Assembly: GCA_021819725.1 (NCBI GenBank)
Contig: JAKAQR010000008.1
Span: 1 to 64,000, forward strand
Length of the DNA stretch: 64,000 nt
DNA from: Actinomycetes bacterium
Lineage (GTDB): Bacteria; Actinomycetota; Acidimicrobiia; Acidimicrobiales; Acidimicrobiaceae
Direction: 5' to 3'
Part shown: positions 18,185 through 26,512 of the stretch, piece by piece
Layout of the letters: the number at the start of each line of letters is the position of its first letter
How positions within the stretch are numbered: the first letter of the stretch is position 1
Position numbers and translations under genes: made by a program
The notes under the pieces: generated by a model
What the model was told of the DNA's origin: nothing
Seen by the model: the letters and a program-made list of their open reading frames with translations, nothing else
Database searches by the model: none

Positions 18185-18973
18185 ATGGAGATCAGTGAGG
18201 CTGAACTCAATGCAAAGATCGTTGAACTTGACGAGATTCACCACGACGTGAGCCTGCCAGCGCTCCAGGAGGGTGCCAAGGATTGGGCCGAGGAGGTCGC
18301 CCAAGAGCGATCACAGGTCGAGGCTCGTTCTCGTCTCAATCGACGTACCTTTCTCCTCGGAGTGGGTGCTACCGTCGGCGCAGGTGCGCTGCTTGCGGCC
18401 TGTGGTTCGAGTTCCTCGGCGACGAAGGTCTCCTCCTCTTCCAGCGCTCCTGAGCTATCTGCCTCCACGCTGACCGATCTTCATGTGGCTGCCTTAGCGG
18501 CGAGCCTCGAGAACCTTGGGGTCTATGCCTATACGGCAGGTATCAACGCCGCCAAGGCGGGCAAGTTAGGTGCAGTACCTCCTGCGGTGGTGGTCTTCGC
18601 CGAGACGGCGCGCGCCCAGCACAAGGAACATGGAGCTGCATGGAATGCGATTCTGCGTTCCGCTGGCAAGTCGGCGGTGACGGCAACGGATCCGGTACTC
18701 ACGCCAGTGGTGAACAAGGACTTTGCCTCGGTAACGAATACCGTTGATCTCGCAAAGCTGGCGCTAGAGATTGAGAATATCGCCGGGGAGACCTATCTCT
18801 CGGCGATCGGAGTCCTCGCCCAACCCATCGCGATTCGGACCGCAGCGAGCATCGAGCCAGTCGAGATGCAGCACTCAGCGATTCTCAACTTTATCTTGGG
18901 CACCTATCCGGTGCCGAACGCCTTCGAGCCCACTACGTTGGCGCGACCGACATCGGACTACACCAAGCTCTGA
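18185..18973 (+). CDS. Tat lipoprotein with ferritin-like domain (second copy)
   Basis: ATG 18185 follows AAGGGAG and gives 262 residues. Like its neighbour, it has a hydrophilic leader of about 50 residues, then a twin-arginine signal (NRRTFLLGVGATVGAG). Here the signal ends in a lipobox LLAAC (Cys73), so the product is probably anchored in the membrane. The four helices carry AASLENLGVYAYTAG, FAETARAQHKEHG, ALEIENIAGETYLSA and SIEPVEMQHSAIL. The two proteins look like diverged duplicates that keep the same metal-site layout. The pair plus the cupredoxin is followed by a strong hairpin at 19010, suggesting one transcription unit. Confidence 0.82.
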   Translation: MEISEAELNAKIVELDEIHHDVSLPALQEGAKDWAEEVAQERSQVEARSRLNRRTFLLGVGATVGAGALLAACGSSSSATKVSSSSSAPELSASTLTDLHVAALAASLENLGVYAYTAGINAAKAGKLGAVPPAVVVFAETARAQHKEHGAAWNAILRSAGKSAVTATDPVLTPVVNKDFASVTNTVDLAKLALEIENIAGETYLSAIGVLAQPIAIRTAASIEPVEMQHSAILNFILGTYPVPNAFEPTTLARPTSDYTKL

Positions 18974-19009
18974 TTGGCGGCACGCGCTTTGCGTAGAGAT
19001 GGCCGGTGA

Positions 19010-19042
19010 GGGGCCCAACTCGTAACGAGTTGAGCCCCTCAT
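19010..19042 (+). terminator. Strong hairpin after the ferritin-like genes
   Basis: A 15-base-pair stem with one mismatch and a three-base TAA loop (GAGGGGC...CAACTCG / CGAGTTGAGCCCCTC) lies 37 bases after the second ferritin-like gene. No long T-run follows, so it may act as an atypical terminator or an mRNA-stabilising structure. Confidence 0.65.
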
Positions 19043-19066
19043 TCAGGTGCACGCTAGGGTTGGTCT

Positions 19067-21169
19067 ATGCAATCGTCATCACCATTGAGACTCTCCGACC
19101 TCGCCCTGCGACCCATTCCCGGCATGACGCTGCCGAGTCAGGTCGCCTTTACCCCTCGCGGAACCGATCTGTATTACCTTGCGCCGCACACCGGTGATCG
19201 TCTTGGTCTTTTTCGTTTTGACATCGCCAACAAGAAAGAACACCTCGTCGTTGCCGCCCCAGGTGGGGGGGAGGCTCACGAGGCTGAGACGCTCGAAGAG
19301 GAGTTGCGTAAACAACGATTACGACAGACCCTTGGTGGCGTCGGCGGCTTTCAGATCCTTGACGATGAACGTGCGCTGGTCAACATCGGTGGTACGTTCC
19401 AGCTTGTTGGCTTACCCGATGGTGCTGCGATCAGCGGATACGACTTCACCGGTCTCCAACATCTCCAACGATGTGGTGACGACTGTTTCGTTGCGACGAC
19501 GGGAACCGAACTCGTCGTAGTTTTTGGGGACGGCCGGCGGGAGCGTCTCGTGGTGGCAGCGGGGGATGGCATGTCGGTTGGCTTGGCCGAGTACGTGGCT
19601 CAGGAGGAGCTTGGCCGGATGAACGGGCTCTGGCTCGATCCGCAGGGGCGCATGCTGGTCTACACGGAGATCGACGAGTCCAAGGTGGCGGAGCACCTGA
19701 TCGTGCGCACCGATGTCCACCCGAATATGGTGGAGCGCTTCCGTTATCCGATGGTAGGAGCGACCAATGCCTCCGTCGTGCTCTGTCTCTTCGATCTCGA
19801 GACGCGTAACAGAACGGTGATCAAGAGTTTTGATGACCAGAGCTATCTAGCCAATGTGGTGTGGCTCGACCGGGATCGAGTGGTGATCGCTTCCATCAAT
19901 CGAGCCCAGGACCGCCTCACCCGTTGGGTGTACCGGCCAAGCGATGGATCGCTCGCCGAGCTCGACGTCGAGCACGGTGACCCGTGGATCAATCTCCCAG
20001 AACGAGAGTTCGCGGCCGGTGGTGATCTTGTGACGACGTCGGAGGCCAAGGAGGGTCAACGCCATCTCATTCGCCTCCAGCCAGATGGTACTCGCACACA
20101 GATCGGAGCGGTCGTCATTCGCGAGCTCCTCGGCGTTGAGGGCACCACGGCACTGGTGGTCGCCACCGGAGCTACACCAACCCAAGAGTGGATCTATCGG
20201 GTTGACCTCGTGTCGCAGCATTTCGAGCGAGTAGCCGTTGGGTATGGGGCCGCGACAGGAGTCCTAGCACCCGATGGTCGTAGCACCTATGTGAACGCTT
20301 CCTCTCGCGACCGCTCTCCGGTCGCGATGCTTGATACCCCTGGCGAGGAGGTATCGATTCGGTCGACTTCGGTACCTTTTGCGCTGGTGGAACCAGAGAT
20401 GATCGAACTCACATCGGCGACCGGTGAGACCTTGTATGGGGCGGTGTATCTTCCTCCTCCACAGCGGCGTGAGGGAGCACCACTGATCGTGTCCGTGTAC
20501 GGCGGACCACACGCTCAGCTGGTGGTGGATCACTTTGGCCTGACCATGGATCTTCAGGCACAGTACCTTGCTCAACAGGGTGCGGTGGTGGTCAAACTCG
20601 ACAATCGTGGAAGCTATGGCCGGGGCCTGGACTTTGAGGCGCACCTGCGCGGTCGCTTTGGCCAGATCGAACTGGAGGATCAACTGCGGGGCGTGGAGTA
20701 CTGCCAACGCCGTTACCGGCTTGACCCTGAACGGGTAGGAATCTATGGCTGGAGCTATGGAGGCTACATGACTCTGCTCGCGCTGACGCGAGCGCCAGAG
20801 GTGTTTGGCGTCGGTGTTGCGGGCGCACCGGTGGTGGATTTTCGCTGGTATGACACCGCCTACACCGAGCGCTATCTTGGGGACCCAATCGAGAATGCGA
20901 CGGGCTATGAGCGCTCATCGGTCCTTGATGAACTGGAGGGACTCCGCGGAAAACTCATGATTATCCACGGCATGATGGACGAGAATGTCCATTTTGGTCA
21001 CACCGCCTCACTGCTCGGGCGTGCCAACGAGCTTTCGAAGGATATCGAACTCGTGGTATTGCCGGCGAGCCGGCACGCTCCGGCCGACGTGGCAAGTCTT
21101 AGCCGGGTGGCCAAGAGCCGCACCAGGTTCCTGCTCTCGAACCTTGGCCTCGCTGGGGAACTCGCATGA
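19067..21169 (+). CDS. S9-family prolyl oligopeptidase-like serine peptidase
   Basis: The 700-residue protein has an N-terminal beta-propeller of about 430 residues and a C-terminal alpha/beta-hydrolase domain. The nucleophile lies in IYGWSYGGYMT (Ser near 564), followed by the acid in HGMMDENVHFGHT (Asp near 639) and the His in PASRHAPAD (near 669). SVYGGPHAQLV is the oxyanion region typical of the DPP-IV/acylaminoacyl-peptidase branch. No signal peptide is seen, so it is probably cytoplasmic. Family members cut short peptides, often after Pro or an acylated residue. The gene lies just after the hairpin at 19010 and is probably transcribed alone. Confidence 0.9.
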   Translation: MQSSSPLRLSDLALRPIPGMTLPSQVAFTPRGTDLYYLAPHTGDRLGLFRFDIANKKEHLVVAAPGGGEAHEAETLEEELRKQRLRQTLGGVGGFQILDDERALVNIGGTFQLVGLPDGAAISGYDFTGLQHLQRCGDDCFVATTGTELVVVFGDGRRERLVVAAGDGMSVGLAEYVAQEELGRMNGLWLDPQGRMLVYTEIDESKVAEHLIVRTDVHPNMVERFRYPMVGATNASVVLCLFDLETRNRTVIKSFDDQSYLANVVWLDRDRVVIASINRAQDRLTRWVYRPSDGSLAELDVEHGDPWINLPEREFAAGGDLVTTSEAKEGQRHLIRLQPDGTRTQIGAVVIRELLGVEGTTALVVATGATPTQEWIYRVDLVSQHFERVAVGYGAATGVLAPDGRSTYVNASSRDRSPVAMLDTPGEEVSIRSTSVPFALVEPEMIELTSATGETLYGAVYLPPPQRREGAPLIVSVYGGPHAQLVVDHFGLTMDLQAQYLAQQGAVVVKLDNRGSYGRGLDFEAHLRGRFGQIELEDQLRGVEYCQRRYRLDPERVGIYGWSYGGYMTLLALTRAPEVFGVGVAGAPVVDFRWYDTAYTERYLGDPIENATGYERSSVLDELEGLRGKLMIIHGMMDENVHFGHTASLLGRANELSKDIELVVLPASRHAPADVASLSRVAKSRTRFLLSNLGLAGELA

Positions 21170-21450
21170 AGGATCGCGTGCCTCCCTGGTGACACCAAGA
21201 CCTGAGAGGTTCGTGAGAGTCTCCTGCGGGGGCCCCTTGGCACTGTCTGGCCGCGGGTAGGTTGTGATCGTGATGGATCAACACGCATGCACCGGTACGC
21301 GGGCCCTTGGTGAGCTGGGTCAGTCCATCTTTGCACGGAGGGGCGTCGTGCACCATCCGTGTGGAGCCGTGCGCGGTGACGCACGGTCGTTGCGCGATGC
21401 GCGATCACGTGCGTGCCGATCGTCCTTGAACTGGCGAGCCATGGTCAACT

Positions 21451-23022
21451 GTGCCCACACGTCGATCAACTGAGGGACGCTCGCTAGGACGAAGGTTGGG
21501 GTTGGCGGGGGCTTTCCTCGCCTCCCTCGTCGTAGCTGTAGTCCTCGTACTCGATGCTGGCGTTACGCTGGCGCCCGTGACGGCGGTCTCATTAGATCAA
21601 CCGCGTCAGGCTACTGTGGTGGGTGCTGTCGCCTCGAGCCCCTCGCACCGGCTGGTCGGCATCGGCGCCTCGGGTGCGTGGTGGTCCGATCCTGCCTATG
21701 CGCTGGGACCCCGTGATCGACGGCGCATCGGCCAGCTGCTCTATGGTGCGCATGGCTTGGCGCTCTCGCAGTTTCGCTTCAATATCGGTGGGGGTGGGGT
21801 TGGCGTCACCACCTGGTGGAAGGCACCGCCTACCTGGTACCAACCCAATGGGACCTTCAACTTCGGCACCGACAGCCAGGCAGTCTATTTCCTGCGCCAA
21901 GCCGCCAACGCAGGGGTTCACGACCTGGTTGGTTTCGTCAATGCCGCACCACCTGCCTTTACCTCCAACCATCAGAGTTGCGGGGGAACCCTCATGGCAT
22001 CAGCGATACCCGCCTATGCGCTCGAGCTGGCCGAGACCGTCCAAGGGATCCGTTCTCATTTCGGCATCAAACTCTCCTATGTCTCACCCATGAATGAGCC
22101 AGTTGGTTCTCAGGCGTCCTGCCACCAAGAGGGGATGGCGGTTCCGATTGATGAGCGTGGCCCACTGGTGGTGGCGCTCGCTGCTGACCTGCGACGTTTC
22201 GCTCCGTGGTGTCACGTGATCGCCGACGAGTCCGCTTTTGTCGCGAACGGCTTCCTTGCCAACACGTCGAAGTGGCTCAGTTATCCTGGGGCCTCCAAGG
22301 CGGTCGCTGCGCTGACTTTTCATGGGTACGACTACCCTGATGCCACGACCCTTCATGAGGTGTACCTGTTGGCTCACCATCTTCATCACCAGGTTTGGGC
22401 GAGTGAGATCTGCTGCCATACTCCCAATGGGTTTGCCTATCAGTACGATCCCACGATGATCTCAGGCATCTGGCTCGCCGACACCATCTATAACGACCTG
22501 ATGGTGGCGGGAGCTTCAGCCTTTGATTGGTGGTTGGCACTCTCTCCAGATCTCGGGTGCGATCCCGCATCGGACCCGACCTGCTTTGGCGATATCAACG
22601 CCCTGGGTCGCAACGATGGTCTGATCTACTTCGACCTCAATGGAGGTGCCATTGGCGATTACCACCTCTATTTGACCAAACGCTACTGGGTGTTGGCGAA
22701 CTTCTCGCGTTATCTCCGCCCGGGGGCCCAACTGTACCAGGTGGCGACCTCCGATTCTCGTATCAAGGCGTTGGCCGCGCGCGAGGGTGATCTGGAGGTG
22801 GTGGTCGCCATCAATCGTTCGCCGGAGGGATCGCCCCCGATCCCCTTCATTCTTGAGTTTCCGAACGGATCCCCACGGATGGTACCCAAATACAGCGTGG
22901 AGACCTCCTTCACGGCCAGCCTGCGACCGGTGGCGAACCCTACGGTGACTGGCTCCATCGTCGCGACGCTTAGTCAGCCCTTTAGTGTGACCACTTACGT
23001 CTTTCAACGCATGAGCAAGTAA
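21451..23022 (+). CDS. Exported glycoside hydrolase, family 30-like
   Basis: This 523-residue protein starts at GTG 21451. A basic N-terminus and hydrophobic segment (FLASLVVAVVLVLDAGV) indicate export. The body fits a GH30 (beta/alpha)8 barrel plus side beta-domain. It contains IGASGAWWSDPAYALGP and FRFNIGGGGVG, with the likely acid/base Glu216 in YVSPMNEPVGSQ and nucleophile Glu319 in VWASEICC. The N-E-P and S-E motifs at the ends of strands 4 and 7 are those of clan GH-A. GH30 members act on beta-1,6-galactans, glucans, xylans or glucosylceramide; the subfamily is not clear. The 281 bases upstream contain no obvious gene. Confidence 0.82.
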   Translation: MPTRRSTEGRSLGRRLGLAGAFLASLVVAVVLVLDAGVTLAPVTAVSLDQPRQATVVGAVASSPSHRLVGIGASGAWWSDPAYALGPRDRRRIGQLLYGAHGLALSQFRFNIGGGGVGVTTWWKAPPTWYQPNGTFNFGTDSQAVYFLRQAANAGVHDLVGFVNAAPPAFTSNHQSCGGTLMASAIPAYALELAETVQGIRSHFGIKLSYVSPMNEPVGSQASCHQEGMAVPIDERGPLVVALAADLRRFAPWCHVIADESAFVANGFLANTSKWLSYPGASKAVAALTFHGYDYPDATTLHEVYLLAHHLHHQVWASEICCHTPNGFAYQYDPTMISGIWLADTIYNDLMVAGASAFDWWLALSPDLGCDPASDPTCFGDINALGRNDGLIYFDLNGGAIGDYHLYLTKRYWVLANFSRYLRPGAQLYQVATSDSRIKALAAREGDLEVVVAINRSPEGSPPIPFILEFPNGSPRMVPKYSVETSFTASLRPVANPTVTGSIVATLSQPFSVTTYVFQRMSK

Positions 23023-23046
23023 TCTTGGAAGGGAGAGGAGGGTATA

Positions 23047-24144
23047 GTGTCGCTTCGTTATGCGATGGTCCTTGCCGCTGGCAAAGGAACGCGAATGGCA
23101 TCCGAGAGGCCAAAGCCGCTTATGAAGCTCTGTGGAGTCTCCATGTTGGGACATGTGATGCGAGCGGTGCTTGGTGTTGATGGTCTCGAACGTGTCGTCG
23201 TGGTGGTCGGTCACCAGGCCGACCTTGTGGAACGAGAGTTGCGCGGATCCACACCCAGTGCCGCGGAGATCGTCACGGTGCGTCAGCCCGAGCAGCGTGG
23301 CACCGGCGATGCCGTGTCAGCGGGCCTCTCGAGATTGCCGGATCTGCTGCCCGGGGTGGGAGGATCGGGTTCTGAGGTAGTGATACTCCCTTCGGACACT
23401 CCGCTCGTGCGTTCGGCCACGCTGCGTGAGCTCGCCAAAACCCATGCCCAGGCTGGTAATGCGGTGACGATTCTCACCATGGAGGTGCCTGACCCAGCTG
23501 GGTATGGACGTATCGTCCGTACAGCGAAAGGCGCGGTTAGTGGGATTGTGGAGGACCGCGACCTTGTCGGTGACGAGGTCGAAATCCGTGAGGTGAACAC
23601 GGGGATTTACCTTTTTGACTTAGCCGTGCTGCCGGTTGCCATTCGACGCCTTGCCCCGTCGAACTCACAGCGAGAGTACTACCTTACGGACACGATCGGC
23701 CTGCTCGCCCAGGCTGGCTATCAGGTGGGAGTCATGCCGGTGGCTGATGCACATGAGACCCAAGGGGTGAACGACTTACCACAGCTCGTTGAGGCAGAGG
23801 AGATCATGCGAGAGCGAATCCTTGCTCGACACCTCAAAGCGGGTGTGATGATGGTACGACCGGAGACCATCACGATCGACGCCGAGGTCAAGATCGGTCG
23901 GGGGAGTACGATCTGGCCCAACACGCTGTTGCTTGGCCGCACGAGAATCGGCCACTCGGCGGAGATCGGTCCCGAATCGAGTCTCCTCGACACCGAGGTC
24001 GGTGACGGGAGTAGGTTGGTTAGGGTTGATGCCGCTGGGGCGGTCATCGGTGCGTCGGTGCAGGCTGGTCCCTATGTGTCGATCCGGGAGGGGGCCACGG
24101 TAGCAGATTACGCGGTGGTAGAGCCCTTCTCTCTTTTGAAGTAA
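23047..24144 (+). CDS. glmU: GlmU-like nucleotidyltransferase lacking the acetyltransferase half
   Basis: The N-terminal nucleotidyltransferase domain is intact: MVLAAGKGTRMASERPKPL, QRGTGDAVSAGL, LPSDTPLV, PAGYGRIVR, EVNTGIYLFD and SQREYYLTDTIG. It should make UDP-GlcNAc from GlcNAc-1-phosphate and UTP. A left-handed beta-helix follows (KIGRGSTIWPNTLLLGRTRIG), but the protein ends at residue 365 with VEPFSLLK. It therefore stops before the part that carries the GlmU acetyltransferase residues (the His, Tyr, Asn and Lys positions after about 350 in E. coli). In the GTG-HA motif the His is Asp here. No remnant of the missing part was seen in the 215 bases downstream in any frame. The position before prs matches actinobacterial glmU. 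Confidence 0.8.
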   Translation: MSLRYAMVLAAGKGTRMASERPKPLMKLCGVSMLGHVMRAVLGVDGLERVVVVVGHQADLVERELRGSTPSAAEIVTVRQPEQRGTGDAVSAGLSRLPDLLPGVGGSGSEVVILPSDTPLVRSATLRELAKTHAQAGNAVTILTMEVPDPAGYGRIVRTAKGAVSGIVEDRDLVGDEVEIREVNTGIYLFDLAVLPVAIRRLAPSNSQREYYLTDTIGLLAQAGYQVGVMPVADAHETQGVNDLPQLVEAEEIMRERILARHLKAGVMMVRPETITIDAEVKIGRGSTIWPNTLLLGRTRIGHSAEIGPESSLLDTEVGDGSRLVRVDAAGAVIGASVQAGPYVSIREGATVADYAVVEPFSLLK

Positions 24145-24359
24145 CGTCAGCGGAGAGATCAGCTGCGCGGCCGATGGGTCGATATCAGACATCGGTGTGC
24201 TCACGTTGGGACGGTTGCGGCGGTGTGCGGTCGATGCGAGTGCGTGAGGAGCACGTCCGGGAACCTCGCCGGGCCAGGCGACCGGCTGGCTGCATCGTGG
24301 AGCGAGTACTATGGGTTGGGATTGCGCGATTGTCGGTGCAACTAGGGAAGGAGCTTTAC

Positions 24360-25331
24360 ATGGAGTTGGTCCCAAGGAAGCGGCTCGAACTCTTCTCGGG
24401 TCGAGCTCATCCTGAGCTGGCTCGCGAAGTTGCTGACCATTTGCAGGTGAAACTAGGCGAGCTGACGTTGCGCGAGTTCTCCGACGGTGAGATCTACTCT
24501 CGGTTCGATCAGTCGGTGCGAGGGAAGGACATCTTCTTGCTCCAGACGCATGCGGGCCCGGTGAATGACTCGATCTTTGAGCAGCTCATCATGGTCGACG
24601 CGGCCAAGCGTGCCTCGGCAAAACGCATCACAGCGGTCTGTCCCTACTATGGGTACTCACGTCAGGACCGGAAGGCCTCTGGTCGCGAACCGATCACCGC
24701 GAAGTTGGTGGCCGACCTCTTCAAGGCTGCGGGTGCGGATCGCATCATCTCCGTCGATCTGCACTCAGGGCAGATCCAGGGATTTTTTGACGGGCCGGTC
24801 GATCACCTCACCGCCACCCAGGTGCTGACCGATTACCTGCGGGCCCAGGACGTTGGCGACCTCGTGATCGTCGCACCGGACGCTGGACGGGTTAAGGTTG
24901 CCGAACGCTACGCCCAGAAGCTACAGGCAGGTCTTGCGGTTGTGCATAAGAGTCGACCAAAGGGTATGGCAAACGTGGTCAATGCCCTCAACGTCGTTGG
25001 TGATGTCGCGGACAAGTGTTGTGTCATTGTTGACGACATGATCGACACCGCGGGGACGGTGACGGCCGCTGCTGATCTGTTGCTCAGCCGGGGTGCGAGT
25101 GACGTCTGGGTGATGGCGACCCATCCCATCCTCTCGGGCCCTGCGATTAAAAGGTTGACCGATTCGAGCATCTCTCGGGTGATCGTCACCAACACGCTGC
25201 CATTGAGTGGTGATCGTCTGGTCGATAAGATCGAAGTTGTCTCTATCGCGAAGGTGATCGCCGACGCAATTGCCGCCGTTTTTGAGGATGGATCGGTCTC
25301 CGAGCTTTTCCATGGAGATAACCTCTCCTGA
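24360..25331 (+). CDS. prs: Ribose-phosphate pyrophosphokinase
   Basis: ATG 24360 has GGAAGGAG upstream and gives 323 residues of a class I PRPP synthetase, which makes PRPP from ribose-5-phosphate and ATP. Motifs seen are FSGRAHPELA, SDGEIYSRF, PYYGYSRQDRK with the catalytic loop, SVDLHSGQIQGFF, and the PRPP-binding CVIVDDMIDTAGTVTAA. The longer in-frame reading from 24174 lacks a ribosome site. It lies between glmU and rplY, the usual actinobacterial order, and probably shares a transcript with them. Confidence 0.96.
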   Translation: MELVPRKRLELFSGRAHPELAREVADHLQVKLGELTLREFSDGEIYSRFDQSVRGKDIFLLQTHAGPVNDSIFEQLIMVDAAKRASAKRITAVCPYYGYSRQDRKASGREPITAKLVADLFKAAGADRIISVDLHSGQIQGFFDGPVDHLTATQVLTDYLRAQDVGDLVIVAPDAGRVKVAERYAQKLQAGLAVVHKSRPKGMANVVNALNVVGDVADKCCVIVDDMIDTAGTVTAAADLLLSRGASDVWVMATHPILSGPAIKRLTDSSISRVIVTNTLPLSGDRLVDKIEVVSIAKVIADAIAAVFEDGSVSELFHGDNLS

Positions 25332-25390
25332 GAGTTGGCTAGCTGGACCCGCTATGCTCTGTATGTTGTTTCCCAAAAAGTGAGGTTTGC

Positions 25391-25915
25391 GTGGCAAAGG
25401 TTATTGCCTATGAAGGTAGAGAACCAGGAAGTGCGGAGAGTCGTCGTCTACGCGCGGCTGGGAAGGTGCCAGCTGTGGTCTATGGCGGTACCACAAAGAC
25501 GCGGAATCTTTTTGTGGATGCCCATGATTTCGAGACCGCCCTTGGCCATCGGGTGAATGTCGGTGCCTTGATGGAGCTTGAGGTGGCCGGTAAGGTCACC
25601 ACGGTGCAGCTACAGGAGCTGCAGCGGCACCCGGTTCGTCGTAGCCTCAGCCATCTGGACTTTCTTGCTATCAATGTTCGCGAGGAGATGGAGGCGACGA
25701 TCGAGCTTCGCTCGGTGAGTGAAGAGCTTGAGATGGAAGAGCCGAGCCTTCGGGTTCGGGGACATGTCAAGGATATTCCTGACTTTCTCGAGATCTCTTT
25801 GGAGATGCTCGATGAGGCTGAGACCTTCACCGCTGGACAGATTCCACTCCCCAAAGGGGTGGTGCTGGTCGGCGACCCTGAGGCTATCGTTGCTCGCCTA
25901 GCCGACAAGCTTTAG
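25391..25915 (+). CDS. rplY: 50S ribosomal protein L25 (CTC family)
   Basis: This 174-residue protein starts at GTG 25391. It has the N-terminal 5S rRNA-binding L25 domain (SRRLRAAGKVPAVVYGG, then VTTVQLQELQRHPVRRSLSHLDFL) and the C-terminal TL5/CTC beta domain ending in PLPKGVVLVGDPEAIVARL. It is thus the long form found in most bacteria outside gamma-proteobacteria. Pth follows 18 bases later, as in mycobacteria. Confidence 0.95.
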   Translation: MAKVIAYEGREPGSAESRRLRAAGKVPAVVYGGTTKTRNLFVDAHDFETALGHRVNVGALMELEVAGKVTTVQLQELQRHPVRRSLSHLDFLAINVREEMEATIELRSVSEELEMEEPSLRVRGHVKDIPDFLEISLEMLDEAETFTAGQIPLPKGVVLVGDPEAIVARLADKL

Positions 25916-25933
25916 TCACCCATCCTACGGGAG

Positions 25934-26512
25934 GTGAGTAAGCAAGTTTTGGTCGTCGGCCTCGGTAATCCGGGCTCTCGTTATCGTGGCACCCGTCACA
26001 ACATGGGTTTTGCCGTCGCTGATGCGTTGGCCAGTGACCTCGGTATCCTGTTGTCCCGTCGCCACCAGGGGTTAACCGGAACCGCACGCCTTGGGGAGCA
26101 CACCGTGCATGTGCTGCTTCCCCAGACCTTTATGAATCACTCTGGTCTCGCTGTCGCTGAGTTTGTTCGCTACAGTCCAGTCGAGTACCCAGAGGGCCTG
26201 ATTGTGATCCACGATGAACTCGACCTCGAACCAGGGGTGGTTCGCATCAAGTTAGGTGGCGGTCTCGCCGGCCATAACGGACTGAAGTCGATCGCCCATC
26301 TCATCGCCACACAAAACTTCGTTCGCGTGCGGATTGGCATCGGTCGACCCATCGATCAGTCGGCTGTGGTGGACTTTGTGCTCGCTCGTCCAAAGCCCGA
26401 GGAGCGAGTCGAACTCGATCTCGCGGTGCAACGAGGTGTCGACGCGGTGCGCGACGTGATCGAGCTCGGTCCAGAGCGAGCGATGACCCAACACAACCAG
26501 CGGGCCCGCTGA
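25934..26512 (+). CDS. pth: Peptidyl-tRNA hydrolase
   Basis: The 192-residue enzyme releases peptides from prematurely dropped peptidyl-tRNA. It begins at GTG 25934 within a GGGAGGTG ribosome site. Conserved sections are VGLGNPGSRYRGTRHNMGF with the catalytic His, the LLPQTFMNHSG substrate loop, IHDELDLEPGVVRIKLGGG, and AGHNGLKSIAHLI. The stop TGA overlaps the mfd ATG by one base, so translation is coupled. Confidence 0.96.
   Translation: MSKQVLVVGLGNPGSRYRGTRHNMGFAVADALASDLGILLSRRHQGLTGTARLGEHTVHVLLPQTFMNHSGLAVAEFVRYSPVEYPEGLIVIHDELDLEPGVVRIKLGGGLAGHNGLKSIAHLIATQNFVRVRIGIGRPIDQSAVVDFVLARPKPEERVELDLAVQRGVDAVRDVIELGPERAMTQHNQRAR

Noticed and set aside
24174..24359. Upstream extension of prs by 62 codons
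   Set aside because: The PRPP synthetase domain starts at ATG 24360 with GGAAGGAG before it. The extension is not conserved in the family.
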